Positions 1 through 9,857 of a stretch of 64,000 nucleotides of DNA are shown in pieces; within the stretch, counting starts at the first letter, position 1, and each line of letters starts with the position of its first letter. The notes below the pieces were generated by a model. It did no database searches. It was not told the DNA's origin and was given only the letters and a program-made list of their open reading frames with translations. Made by a program: the position numbers and the translations under genes. The stretch is from positions 1-64,000 of the forward strand of contig JADHNY010000006.1 in assembly GCA_016779265.1 (NCBI GenBank). The letters run 5' to 3'. Source of the stretch: Pirellulales bacterium. GTDB taxonomy: Bacteria; Planctomycetota; Planctomycetia; Pirellulales; UBA1268.

Positions 1-1
1 G

Positions 2-2344
2 CTTTTTCGCGACGGCCGATTTGATGTCTTCTCCACAGCGTCCGGCTCCCTGCTGACATCACGGTCCGCCGCAGAAACCGGACTGGCCGACATTCAGCTG
101 GCCCGGCCGTACGCAGCAGATCTCAGCACCGTGCTCAGCTTTAAGAACGGCTTCGCCCTTGGACGCCTGGGCCTTGAGTCGTCGTTTGTCTCCCTCAGAG
201 AGCTCCCCGAGGAGTTTCAACAACTCGGTGATGATCAGGCTGTCTGGGATGGCGAGTCGATCATTCTTCACCATGCCGACGGGCATTTCGGACGACTCCG
301 CCCAGTCACTGAAATGGGCGAACTCCAAGCTGTCGGGGATGCCCGCCTGATCGATGTCGATGCGACGCAGCTTTCAAGCGGCCCACTGGTGGCAGCCCTG
401 ACCGCTGACGGCTCGGTACGGATTGAGACGATCTCACAACGCCGCAACCTGCTGACCGATGAGCTGATCACCGAGGCGACGGGCACGACGTTGGAGACGA
501 GCGACAGTGACGATCCGGCAGAGGCTCTGCGGTTTGTTCGGGTGTCTGAACTCGGCGACCAGGTTTTTCTGATTCGGGCTGACGGGCGGGGCACCCGGTA
601 CGAGATTCGCACGATTGAGACGCCCCAGGAGATGGAACAGCTCGCTCTCGTCAGTGACGGAGCAGAACTCACCGCCATCACACGCCTGTTTGGTGGAAAC
701 ACGCTGGTCGTTGGCGAGAGCAGCGGCGCGATCTCGACCTGGTTTCTCAGCCGAGAACAGGCCGCCACAGAGGACGACCAGCTCCCTGCAGACGGACTTC
801 GGCTCGCCAAGGCAACCAGCTTCTCTGCCGTTCCCAGCGAGGGTGCACCGGCCGCCATCACGAGCCTGGCGGGATCCCCGAGATCTCGCCTGTTTGCCGC
901 TGCCGATACGAGCGGCCGAGTACGACTGCTCCACAGCACGACCGGCCGCGAGCTGGGCATGACAGCCACCGATGACGAGCCCTCGCAGCTTGTGATTGCC
1001 CCTCGTGAAGACGCACTGCTTGCCGCGTCGCAGCGGATGCTGCAGACCTGGTCGCTGGCACCGGGCTACCCAGCGGTGTCGTTTGCCTCGCTCTTCGGCA
1101 AGGTCTGGTACGAGAACTACCCCGCCGCGTCTCATGTCTGGGAAACCACCGGACACGAATCGTTCGAGCCTAAGTTTGGCCTGGTGCCGCTGATCTTTGG
1201 CACGATCAAAGCCACGCTTTACTCGATGCTGTTCGCGGTTCCGATTGCGATTCTTGCGGCCATCTACTCCAGCCAGTTCATGCGGCCGGACCTCAAGGCG
1301 AGCGTCAAGCCGACGATTGAAATGATGGCGAGCCTTCCCAGCGTCGTGCTGGGGTTCATCGCTGGCCTCGTCTTCGCACCCGTTCTTGAGCAGCACCTCT
1401 CAGCTTTCCTCACCAGCTGCTTCACGGTGCCCCTGGCATTGCTGACTGGCGCACATCTCTGGCAGCTGATGCCTGCCTCTGCTCGCACCGTCTATCAGCG
1501 GCTGCGGTTTCCAGTGGTGCTGCTGGTGACGATTCCAGGAGGCATCCTCGCCGGCGTGCTCCTCGGACCACAAGCAGAGGGCTTTCTGTTTGATGGCGAC
1601 CTGCTCGCCTGGCTTGATGGCCGGGGAGGCAACAGCCGTGCCGGCTGGACGATCGCAGCGCTCCCCCTGTCGGGCCTGGTCGCAGCCTATGCCTCGCAAC
1701 GGTTTGTCTCGCCTGTGCTTCGCGAACGTTCTGCCGGCTGGAGTGGATTCCAAGCAGGGCTCGTCTCGCTCGTCACCTTCATCGCTGCAGTCGCAGCAGC
1801 ACTGGCGTTTGCCGGAGCCCTCGGGGGCGTCTTCGACTCACTCCGCATCGACACCCGGGGCGGCATCTTCGGAACCTACGTGCAACGGAATGCGATGGTG
1901 GTGGGGATCGGGATGAGCTTTGCGATCATCCCGCTGATCTTCACAATCGCTGACGACGCCCTTTCCAGCGTGCCAGAACATCTTCGCAGCGCCTCACTCG
2001 GTGCCGGAGCAACGCCTTGGCAGACCGCCATGCGGGTGATCGTTCCGGCAGCGAGCGGCGGCATCTTTTCGGCGGTCATGATCGGACTGGGCCGCGCAGT
2101 TGGCGAAACGATGATCGTGCTGATGGCTGCCGGCAACACGCCCTTGCTGAAGTGGAATATCTTCAATGGCTTCCAGACGCTCTCCGCCGCGTTGGCCACC
2201 GAACTTCCGGAGGCGGCCCGTGGCACCGCCCACTACCGCGTGCTGTTCCTCGCTGCTCTCACCCTGTTCGCAATGACATTCGTGGTGAACACCGCCGCAG
2301 AAGTCGTCCGTCAGCGTGTTCGTCGGAGGTCTCATGAACTCTGA
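2..2344 (+). CDS. pstC: Phosphate ABC transporter permease PstC, extended form, truncated at the left window edge
   Basis: Frame is open from base 2 through the listed ORF start at 131, so the 5' end lies outside the window. The C-terminal half has multiple TM segments and the ABC permease EAA-type region (ASLGAGATPWQTAMRVIVPAASGGIFSAVMIGLGRAVGETM). N-terminal ~300 aa resembles beta-propeller repeats. Followed by pstA/pstB/phoU. Confidence 0.9.
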   Translation, partial: LFRDGRFDVFSTASGSLLTSRSAAETGLADIQLARPYAADLSTVLSFKNGFALGRLGLESSFVSLRELPEEFQQLGDDQAVWDGESIILHHADGHFGRLRPVTEMGELQAVGDARLIDVDATQLSSGPLVAALTADGSVRIETISQRRNLLTDELITEATGTTLETSDSDDPAEALRFVRVSELGDQVFLIRADGRGTRYEIRTIETPQEMEQLALVSDGAELTAITRLFGGNTLVVGESSGAISTWFLSREQAATEDDQLPADGLRLAKATSFSAVPSEGAPAAITSLAGSPRSRLFAAADTSGRVRLLHSTTGRELGMTATDDEPSQLVIAPREDALLAASQRMLQTWSLAPGYPAVSFASLFGKVWYENYPAASHVWETTGHESFEPKFGLVPLIFGTIKATLYSMLFAVPIAILAAIYSSQFMRPDLKASVKPTIEMMASLPSVVLGFIAGLVFAPVLEQHLSAFLTSCFTVPLALLTGAHLWQLMPASARTVYQRLRFPVVLLVTIPGGILAGVLLGPQAEGFLFDGDLLAWLDGRGGNSRAGWTIAALPLSGLVAAYASQRFVSPVLRERSAGWSGFQAGLVSLVTFIAAVAAALAFAGALGGVFDSLRIDTRGGIFGTYVQRNAMVVGIGMSFAIIPLIFTIADDALSSVPEHLRSASLGAGATPWQTAMRVIVPAASGGIFSAVMIGLGRAVGETMIVLMAAGNTPLLKWNIFNGFQTLSAALATELPEAARGTAHYRVLFLAALTLFAMTFVVNTAAEVVRQRVRRRSHEL

Positions 2345-4025
2345 CACAGCACCACGTCGTCGCTCATCACGACGCCGCGTTCGCAGCAGCTACACCAACC
2401 TCGCTGCGCATGGCGAGCCATGGGTCTGGCTCACCGCCGGCTCCCTCGGAACAGCGCTGGCGATGATCATCGGCCTGCTGCTGTTCATCACAGCCCGCGG
2501 CCTTGCCACCTTCTGGCCTCTTCCGCTTGAGCGAGTCCAGCTCGCCGATGGGCGGGCACTGCTTGGTGAGGTCACCGACCGAGAGCAGCAGGTGGACGAG
2601 TCCTCGGGAGAAACGGTTTCGCAAAGGCTCATCCGTACCGCCAACTACGAACTCACTGGGCAACACTATCAGTGGATCGACGATGCAGACATCATCGCTT
2701 TCGCAAAGCCAGACTGGGCCACCGCAGTCGAGCGACTCGAAGGTGGTCGTTTCCACGGCACGCCGCAGTACTTCTACAAAGATGGCGATGTTGTCGCCAC
2801 TGGCCCAGCAGCGACCTGGCAGGAGTTTCTCGAGATTCATCCAGCCGTCCGCCAACGGGCAGCCGAGGCGAAGTCGATCGATCGACATGAACGAGGGCAT
2901 GTGCAACGGGAGCTTCGCGCGGCACGACTCGCGGTGGCCCAGGCCGAGCTCGACTTTGGCGTTGAAAGCCCTGAACACGCGTCGGCGATGGCAGCAGAAG
3001 CTGATGTGCAGGAGCGTGCGGCTGAAGAGATGCAAAGGTTTGATGAACAGACTGCCACACTCCGCGATGAGAACGCTCGCTACGAGATTGGTTTTCTGAC
3101 GGCGGATGGCACTGACGTCCGCATGCCTGTCGGCGAAGTCGTGCGAGGCTGGCAGCCAAACATGCTCACCTGGCCTGGCAAACTCGCGGTCTATCTCGAT
3201 CGCTGGCAGGAGTTTCTCACCGATGATCCTCGCGAGGCCAACAGTGCCGGCGGCGTATTTCCTGCCATCTGGGGCACTGTCGCGATGACGCTGATCATGG
3301 CGATCTTCGTGGCACCCTTCGGCGTCCTCGCCGCGCTCTATCTGCGTGAGTATGCATCGAGCGGACCGATCACCTCTGCAGTGCGGATCGCGATCAACAA
3401 TCTCGCCGGTGTGCCCAGCATTGTGTACGGAGCCTTCGGCCTCGGCTTTTTCTGCTATGTGGTTGGTGCTGGCATCGACGACCTCTTCTTCGAGGCGAGC
3501 CTGGTGGCAGACAACCAGCCCGTTTTCGGCACGGGCGGCCTACTCTGGGCCTCGCTCACGCTGGCCCTGCTGACATTGCCGGTCGTGATCGTGGCCACCG
3601 AAGAGGCGTTGGCCTCTGTGCCCAACTCGATGCGAGAAGGCTCGTATGCCTGCGGAGCTGGCAAATGGCAGACGATTCGACGCATCGTGTTGCCGAGAGC
3701 GCTTCCTGGCATCATGACCGGGCTGATCCTTGCCATGGCCCGTGGTGCGGGCGAGGTGGCCCCGCTGATGCTCGTCGGTGTGAAGAAGCTGGCCTCTGAG
3801 CTTCCCATTGACGGTGTGTTCCCGTTCATCCATCCGGAGCGGGAGTTCATGCACCTTGCCTACCTGATCTACGACGTGGGCTTCCAAAGTCCCAACAGCC
3901 AGGCGGCTCAGCCGATGGTTTTCACGATCACGTTTCTCTTGGTCGCGATCATTGCGGTGCTCAACATTGCCGCAATCTGGATCCGTGGCCGCCTGCGGCG
4001 TCGCTTCGAGACCCAACAGTTTTGA
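2334..4025 (+). CDS. pstA: Phosphate ABC transporter permease PstA, with a large insertion between TM1 and the permease core
   Basis: ATG at 2334 preceded by GGAGG; overlaps the pstC stop. Permease motif EGSYACGAGKWQTIRRIVLPRALPGIMTGLILAMARGAGEVAPLML. Confidence 0.9.
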   Translation: MNSDTAPRRRSSRRRVRSSYTNLAAHGEPWVWLTAGSLGTALAMIIGLLLFITARGLATFWPLPLERVQLADGRALLGEVTDREQQVDESSGETVSQRLIRTANYELTGQHYQWIDDADIIAFAKPDWATAVERLEGGRFHGTPQYFYKDGDVVATGPAATWQEFLEIHPAVRQRAAEAKSIDRHERGHVQRELRAARLAVAQAELDFGVESPEHASAMAAEADVQERAAEEMQRFDEQTATLRDENARYEIGFLTADGTDVRMPVGEVVRGWQPNMLTWPGKLAVYLDRWQEFLTDDPREANSAGGVFPAIWGTVAMTLIMAIFVAPFGVLAALYLREYASSGPITSAVRIAINNLAGVPSIVYGAFGLGFFCYVVGAGIDDLFFEASLVADNQPVFGTGGLLWASLTLALLTLPVVIVATEEALASVPNSMREGSYACGAGKWQTIRRIVLPRALPGIMTGLILAMARGAGEVAPLMLVGVKKLASELPIDGVFPFIHPEREFMHLAYLIYDVGFQSPNSQAAQPMVFTITFLLVAIIAVLNIAAIWIRGRLRRRFETQQF

Positions 4026-4065
4026 AGTATGATCCGCGGGTTCACGCACTTTGGCGGTTCTCAGC

Positions 4066-4941
4066 ATGACCAGCTCATCGTCAGCCAAGACAGACCCAAC
4101 GACCACAGCCTTCCAAGAAGATCGTCTCGTTGCCGTTGCTGCCGGCATCGATGTGCCGTCAGAGGTGCACGAACAGGTTGCCGAAGAGCAGCCGGTTCTC
4201 GAGATCGATTCGTTCAACCTGTGGTATGGCAGCAAACAGGCGTTGCACGGCATCTCGATGCCGATTCCAGAGCGGCAGGTGACGGCCCTCGTCGGGCCGA
4301 GCGGCTGTGGAAAATCGACACTGCTGAGAAGCGTCAACCGACTCAACGACCTCGTCCAGAGTGTGAAAATCACCGGCGACATGCGGCTCAATGGCGACTC
4401 GATCTACGACCGTCGCACCGATGTGATTGAGCTTCGCAAGCGGATGGGCATGGTGTTCCAAAAGCCCAACCCCTTCCCGATGAGCATCTATGAAAATGTC
4501 GTCTACGCGTTGCGGATCGACGGCGAACGCAACCGTGGCGTGCTCGACGAGGTCTGCGAACGGAGCCTGCGTGGGGCCGCTCTCTGGGATGAAGTGAAAG
4601 ACCGACTTGCAGACAGTGCCCTTGGGCTCTCCGGCGGCCAGCAGCAGCGGCTCTGCATCGCCCGGGCCATCGCCGCGGAACCAGAAGTGCTGCTGCTCGA
4701 CGAACCCTGCAGCGCTCTCGACCCGATTGCGACAGGAAAGGTGGAAGATCTGATCCAAGAACTTCGTGGCACGTATTCCGTCTTGATGGTCACCCACAAT
4801 ATGCAGCAGGCAAGCCGCACGAGTGACTACACCGCCTTCATGTATCTCGGCAGACTGATTGAGTACGGGCCGACAACTGAGATCTTCACAAAACCGATCC
4901 TTCGCGAGACCGAGGCGTACGTCACCGGTCGGTTCGGCTGA
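4066..4941 (+). CDS. pstB: Phosphate ABC transporter ATP-binding protein PstB
   Basis: Walker [10 protein letters not shown], signature [16 protein letters not shown], Walker [13 protein letters not shown], PstB-type [15 protein letters not shown]. Start at 4051 or 4066. Confidence 0.95.
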   Translation: MTSSSSAKTDPTTTAFQEDRLVAVAAGIDVPSEVHEQVAEEQPVLEIDSFNLWYGSKQALHGISMPIPERQVTALVGPSGCGKSTLLRSVNRLNDLVQSVKITGDMRLNGDSIYDRRTDVIELRKRMGMVFQKPNPFPMSIYENVVYALRIDGERNRGVLDEVCERSLRGAALWDEVKDRLADSALGLSGGQQQRLCIARAIAAEPEVLLLDEPCSALDPIATGKVEDLIQELRGTYSVLMVTHNMQQASRTSDYTAFMYLGRLIEYGPTTEIFTKPILRETEAYVTGRFG

Positions 4942-4974
4942 TCGTCGACCGAGGAAGCACCGGGCAGGCATTCC

Positions 4975-5634
4975 ATGACACGACATATCGAACGCCAGAT
5001 CGACCATCTGAAGCAGCAGGTTCTGATCATCGGAACCTTGGTTGAAGAGGCGATCTCGAAGGCGATCACGGCCCTGATCAACCTCGACGTGCCGCTCGCC
5101 CAACGGGTGATCGAATCGGATGCCGAGATTGACCGCATGGAGGTTGAGGTTGAGGAGGAGTGCCTCAAGATCCTGGCTCTCTACCAGCCGGTCGCAGCTG
5201 ACCTGCGGTTTGTGGTTGCTGCCATCAAGATGAACAACGACCTGGAACGCATGGGCGACCTGGCCAAGAACATTGCGAAACGTGTTAGCCAGCTCGCGCA
5301 GGGAGACCAGGCGGACCTGCCACCACAGATCCGGCCGATGGCGATTAAGTCGCAGGAGATGGTGAAGCAATGCCTGGAGGCTGTGATCAACGCCGACCCA
5401 GCCCTCGCCCGCTACGTGCGAGAACAGGACGACATCGTTGACAACGCCCGCCAAGAGATCCGAGACCAGGTGCTCGAAGGCATCAAGGCGAATCCGGAAA
5501 ACACCGATAACCTGCTCCGAATTAACGCGGTTTCGAAGCATTTCGAACGTCTCGCAGACATGGCCACCAATGTCGCCGAAGACGTGATCTATATGGTTGA
5601 GGGCGACATCGTTCGCCACCGTGCGAACGACTAG
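4975..5634 (+). CDS. phoU: Phosphate transport system accessory protein PhoU
   Basis: PhoU helical repeats (VIESDAEIDRMEVEVEEECLKILALYQPVAADLRFVVAAIKMNNDLERMGDLAKNIAKR) directly after pstB. Confidence 0.93.
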   Translation: MTRHIERQIDHLKQQVLIIGTLVEEAISKAITALINLDVPLAQRVIESDAEIDRMEVEVEEECLKILALYQPVAADLRFVVAAIKMNNDLERMGDLAKNIAKRVSQLAQGDQADLPPQIRPMAIKSQEMVKQCLEAVINADPALARYVREQDDIVDNARQEIRDQVLEGIKANPENTDNLLRINAVSKHFERLADMATNVAEDVIYMVEGDIVRHRAND

Positions 5635-5849
5635 TCGATCCGGAGGGCGATCAGCGGCTCGCGGTCATCCACAGGCAGTCCACTCCCCGCTCTCCGGCGT
5701 GCTACGATTGCCAATTGTGTCGCGGCTGGCCCGATCCCAAGAGGCTTTCCGAGGCGACGGTCACTCGTGCGTTGCGGACCCGGGCCCCCTCCCGGCAGGA
5801 AGCTGGCGCGAGTGCATACAGGGGCTGACTGTCTGGCGAGGAGCGTGGC

Positions 5850-7388
5850 ATGTACACCGTCGATTGCACCAACGCAGTTTTTCCACAACGACATACCCGC
5901 GGCATGGGCACAGGTACCGCTGAGCCTGGATTCTTTGCTGGCTCCCTCGGGTCTGGCTCCCCCTGGCGATTTGCCGTTGCCTTCGTCGCAATGGGTATCT
6001 GCCTGCACACGACGGTGACACACGCTGAAGACAGCGTTGGCGTCTTGGTGACGGGCCCGCTGGCGGCCACCGTTGGTGAGAAACTTAGCTTTGAAGTCGA
6101 ACTGGTGAACCGTGCAGGGGCTGCGCTGAGCGGCCTGCGAATCGTCGACTACTTTGACGCGGGCTTCCGGCACGAGGCGTCCGAGAGCCCGATCGAACAG
6201 AAGGGCACGATCGACCTCGCCACGGGCACGTCACGCCGACTGACACTGGAGTTCATCGCTGCAGCTCCAGGCCGGCAGTGCCATCGCGTTGAGATTCTCG
6301 ACACCGCCCATCAGTTTGTCGGAGGCGCCACCGCATGCGTGGAGGTGTCAGCCCCTCCTGACGCGACCGCCTCCACAGCGCCCCCTTCAGCACCCCCCAC
6401 AGCGGCAGCCAGCCCACCAGCTGCAGGCCTCACCCCACCCTCAGTGATGGTTCCGCCACTCGCTTCAGGAACACCAGCTGCCGTCACGACGCCGCCATCT
6501 GTTGAGACTCCTGCGGCTGCCACGCCGCCTGCAACCCCTCCAGCCTCATCGCCGCCAGCAACGCCTGCCCCTCCTGGCCTGCTCTCCCCCAGCCCCACAG
6601 CTTCAGCTGGATCACCAGCAGCAGGCCCCCCCGCACTTGAGATGGAAATTACCGGTCCCACCGAACGGAAACCGGGGGGACTCGTCGAGTTCATCACCAC
6701 CGTTCACAACACTGGACAAGTGACCTCCACCGGCGGCACGCTCGAACTCTCGTGGGATCGTGGCTTCATCGCCGCCGAAGCTTCCGACGGCTATGTGATG
6801 GGCACCGACAAGGTCTCCTGGGACATTCCCGATGTCGATCCGGGCGGCAAACTGCGTCGGCAGATCAACCTACGGCTTCCCGCCTCACCGCCGGCCTCGC
6901 TGGGCTTTCGCCAGCCACGCATGTGCATTCGAGGCGTCCTCTCAGGGGTCGTCGGAGGTGTGCTCGTTGCCGACGAGTGCTGTGTTGCCGTGACTGCCGA
7001 CGAATCGCCACGGAAAACGATGGTGGATGCCGGGCTGCATCTGTCGCTCGCTGACTGTGACGACCCGATTCAGGTGGGAAGCAGCACCACACTGATCTGT
7101 ACGATCCGCAATGACGGGGCAAGTCCAAGCGGACTACTCAATGCCATGATCATGCTGCCAGAACAGGCGAGACTCGTGGGTGACCCCACGCCATCGCGGG
7201 TCAGAATCGACGGCCGCACCGTGAGCTTTGATGGGATTCCGTCACTCGCTCCTGGTGCGATGACCACACTCGAACTGGCCTTTCGGATGCCGACCGCAGG
7301 CCGCTGGAAGAGTGAGGCGATCCTCACCGGTGATGATCTCGACGGTTCACTTGCTGCTGTTGCCGAGACAACGGCACTGAGTCCGTAG
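5850..7388 (+). CDS. Predicted exported protein with DUF11-like beta domains and a Pro/Ala/Thr-rich linker
   Basis: Hydrophobic signal-like N-terminus ending ..TTVTHAEDSVG; repeated extracellular-type beta domains (EITGPTERKPGGLVEFITTVHNTGQVTSTGGTLELSW); low-complexity linker. Start may be 5850 or 5904. Confidence 0.6.
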   Translation: MYTVDCTNAVFPQRHTRGMGTGTAEPGFFAGSLGSGSPWRFAVAFVAMGICLHTTVTHAEDSVGVLVTGPLAATVGEKLSFEVELVNRAGAALSGLRIVDYFDAGFRHEASESPIEQKGTIDLATGTSRRLTLEFIAAAPGRQCHRVEILDTAHQFVGGATACVEVSAPPDATASTAPPSAPPTAAASPPAAGLTPPSVMVPPLASGTPAAVTTPPSVETPAAATPPATPPASSPPATPAPPGLLSPSPTASAGSPAAGPPALEMEITGPTERKPGGLVEFITTVHNTGQVTSTGGTLELSWDRGFIAAEASDGYVMGTDKVSWDIPDVDPGGKLRRQINLRLPASPPASLGFRQPRMCIRGVLSGVVGGVLVADECCVAVTADESPRKTMVDAGLHLSLADCDDPIQVGSSTTLICTIRNDGASPSGLLNAMIMLPEQARLVGDPTPSRVRIDGRTVSFDGIPSLAPGAMTTLELAFRMPTAGRWKSEAILTGDDLDGSLAAVAETTALSP

Positions 7389-7596
7389 CACGCCGGGCCA
7401 CTCGCAAACCGGGGCCACTCACATCCGAGGTCCGGCACGCGACGGCCGTTTTCTCAACGACAGCCAGCAACCAGGCGAGCTGGGTCCTCCGCACAAACGG
7501 GGAAAACTATGCGTTGCTCGCGATCTGTGTAGAGGTTGTGCATGTTGTTGTGCCGACCACGTTCTCAAAGTGCTGCATACCAGCCGAGGGAACGGC

Positions 7597-8904
7597 ATGC
7601 TTGTCTGCTCTGCGAACTGGCTGCTTCCGGACGGGGGCGTCTCGCTGCCACCGACTGCCCGTGAACTGGCCACGTTCCAGCGTGGACTGCAGACAGTGTC
7701 AGGCCGGGCGGGCTTTCGTTCGGACGGACGATATCAGCCCATCAGCCGGGTTGATCTCGTCTTTGCCGGAGACATGCTCGATACGCTCTCGAGCACACGC
7801 TGGCTCGGCGCCACGCGACCCTGGCAGGGCACGCCAGCGTCGTGTCAGCTGCACACGGAAATCGCCGTCGCCAGCCTGCGGCGCGGTCAACGAGCGTTGG
7901 CCCTGCTCCGACGCCTCCACCGCGACGGCATCGCGGTCCCCGAAGCGACCCGGCTGGGGCGTCCGTCACCCAGTCACTTCTCGCGTGTACCTGTGCGGCT
8001 GATCACACTCGCCGGTGACCACGACCTGCCGTGGCCAACCGCTCCTACGAGTCGTGACACACCGGAGTTTGCCTGGTCACCAGCGGTTTCTACTCGCTGG
8101 GGCGACAACAGCGATGTGTTCATCTCTCATGGGCAGCAGCTCGACCCCACAGCCGCATCCGCTGCTCCTGGTGAAGATCGGCCGCCAAGCGTGCGTGAAA
8201 GCGTGGGAATCGACCTGGTGACAAGGTTTTTGCAACGCCTCGGACAGCTGCTGCCAGAGATCCCCCTGCAGCGGTTCGGCCGATCGCTTGCGGCCGCCCA
8301 TCCACTTAGTCTCCCGCAGCGGATCCAGGCCTGGCTCGATCGCCATCAGGCAGCCGCCGCCTCACGGACCACGCTGCGGTCGTGCTGGCAACGCTGTGTT
8401 GCAGACTGGCACCGCAGCACTCGTAGAGAAACCCCAGTGGTCCGCGACCTCGGGATCGATGTCTGCGATCGGCTGGCTGGCTGGTTAAGCGATAGCCTCC
8501 ATCCCAATGCCTCACCGACTGCTCCCCAAGATCTATCGTCCGTGCTCCAGCCTGAACCCTCAGCGGTTGTTGCCGCCGTCTGCCAAGAGGGCATTCACAC
8601 GGCCGTCCTTGGCCACCTTCCGCTGCATGAAAGCATCCCAGCCCGCGAGCAGTCGCAGATCAGGCAGCCGTTTTTCGTGCACGCGGCGGTGCCCCCACCG
8701 GAGGTGCTCGGACTTGTGCCACGCCAGCCGCAGCCAGACTGCTGTGAACTGGCCTGGTCAGCTGTGTTTGAGCAGGGTGAACACCTCGGCATGCGGCACA
8801 CCGTCTCAGCAGGGCTCTCCACGTCGGTCCACCGAAGCTTTGCAGCCACGGTCATCGGTCACCCTGCAGTCGCAGGCACGGTCGACGCCCTGCAGGCAGC
8901 CTAA
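7597..8904 (+). CDS. Hypothetical protein, divergent metallophosphoesterase-like
   Basis: ATG 7597 with upstream GAGGG; motif-like stretches VFAGDMLD, LAGDHDL and FISHGQQLD resemble calcineurin-like phosphoesterase GDxxD, GNHD and GH blocks. Confidence 0.45.
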   Translation: MLVCSANWLLPDGGVSLPPTARELATFQRGLQTVSGRAGFRSDGRYQPISRVDLVFAGDMLDTLSSTRWLGATRPWQGTPASCQLHTEIAVASLRRGQRALALLRRLHRDGIAVPEATRLGRPSPSHFSRVPVRLITLAGDHDLPWPTAPTSRDTPEFAWSPAVSTRWGDNSDVFISHGQQLDPTAASAAPGEDRPPSVRESVGIDLVTRFLQRLGQLLPEIPLQRFGRSLAAAHPLSLPQRIQAWLDRHQAAAASRTTLRSCWQRCVADWHRSTRRETPVVRDLGIDVCDRLAGWLSDSLHPNASPTAPQDLSSVLQPEPSAVVAAVCQEGIHTAVLGHLPLHESIPAREQSQIRQPFFVHAAVPPPEVLGLVPRQPQPDCCELAWSAVFEQGEHLGMRHTVSAGLSTSVHRSFAATVIGHPAVAGTVDALQAA

Positions 8905-8949
8905 GCACAAAGCGGCAGTAGTAACGCAGCATTTGCTAGGCTGCGGCCC

Positions 8950-9282
8950 ATGGACCTTCTTGAAATCACCCAGATCACCACCACCTTCAGCACTGCCGAA
9001 GAGGCTCATCTCCTGGTTGTCGATCTGCTTGAGCGACGACTGATTGCCTGCGGTCAGATCGACGCCAATGTTCAGAGCTGCTATCGCTGGCAGGGTGCTG
9101 TTGCTCGTGACACCGAGTGGCGATGCACGTTGAAGACCTCCAGAGCGACAACAGACGCATGCCTCCAACGGATCCTGGAGGTCCACCCGTACGACACCCC
9201 TGAGCTGATCGTGGCCAGCGTGTCGACGTCCGAGGCCTATGCCGCCTGGGTCGATACCAGCGTCGCCCCGGAGCCAAACTGA
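8950..9282 (+). CDS. cutA: Divalent cation tolerance protein CutA1 family
   Basis: CutA pattern: ITTTFSTAEEAHLLVVDLLERRLIACGQID...SCYRWQG..LKTSRATTDACLQRILEVHPYDTPELIVASV. Confidence 0.88.
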   Translation: MDLLEITQITTTFSTAEEAHLLVVDLLERRLIACGQIDANVQSCYRWQGAVARDTEWRCTLKTSRATTDACLQRILEVHPYDTPELIVASVSTSEAYAAWVDTSVAPEPN

Positions 9283-9284
9283 CC

Positions 9285-9737
9285 ATGCGTTCGTCTCCTG
9301 CTCGCTATGAGTTTGATATTCGACTGCATCGCCGGCCGGCGACAGCGGTCACCAGCGGCTCTCTGAGCAGCGGCTCGGCCCTGCTCGCCACGCTGCAGGT
9401 GCCTACCGGCCAACAGGCTGAACCGATGGCCGTTTCCTTCGAGCGGGCCCTTGACGAGATCGCGAGTCTGCCTGGCTGCTACGGCGAACCTGATGGCTCG
9501 ATCCTTTGGACCGGCCAAGACGAGGCTGGCCGCTGGCAGGTTGACGGCAATCTCTTTGATCGAGGCGGTCAGGTGGTGTTTGCCACGCTCTCCGGCAGCT
9601 GTCCGCCAGTGGAGTTTGATCGTCTCCTGGCCTGCTTCGGCTGGCCGGAAGAGCCGCTGATGATGGAACTTGTCCGGGCGGCCGTCTTCGTCTCCGAAGC
9701 GGATTTTCGCCAGCACGCGGGTCGCCCAAGCAGCTGA
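9285..9737 (+). CDS. Hypothetical protein
   Basis: Intact ORF immediately after cutA, same strand, 2 bp gap. Confidence 0.55.
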   Translation: MRSSPARYEFDIRLHRRPATAVTSGSLSSGSALLATLQVPTGQQAEPMAVSFERALDEIASLPGCYGEPDGSILWTGQDEAGRWQVDGNLFDRGGQVVFATLSGSCPPVEFDRLLACFGWPEEPLMMELVRAAVFVSEADFRQHAGRPSS

Positions 9738-9857
9738 TCTTACTGCTGGAACGCCAGGAAAAGTGGCGAGCCAGGCTGGAAGTGGCCGATGAGCCCAGCG
9801 GGGACGCGTTATAGTGATTGCAGTGATTGTCTGGCTTTTTCCGACTGGAGATGGGTC

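Noticed and set aside
4159-5619. 486-aa minus-strand ORF opposite pstB and phoU
   Set aside because: Shadow ORF in high-GC DNA; the plus strand encodes clear PstB and PhoU.
6311-6700. Gly/Ala/Val-rich 129-aa minus-strand ORF
   Set aside because: Mirror image of the Pro/Ala-rich linker on the plus strand.
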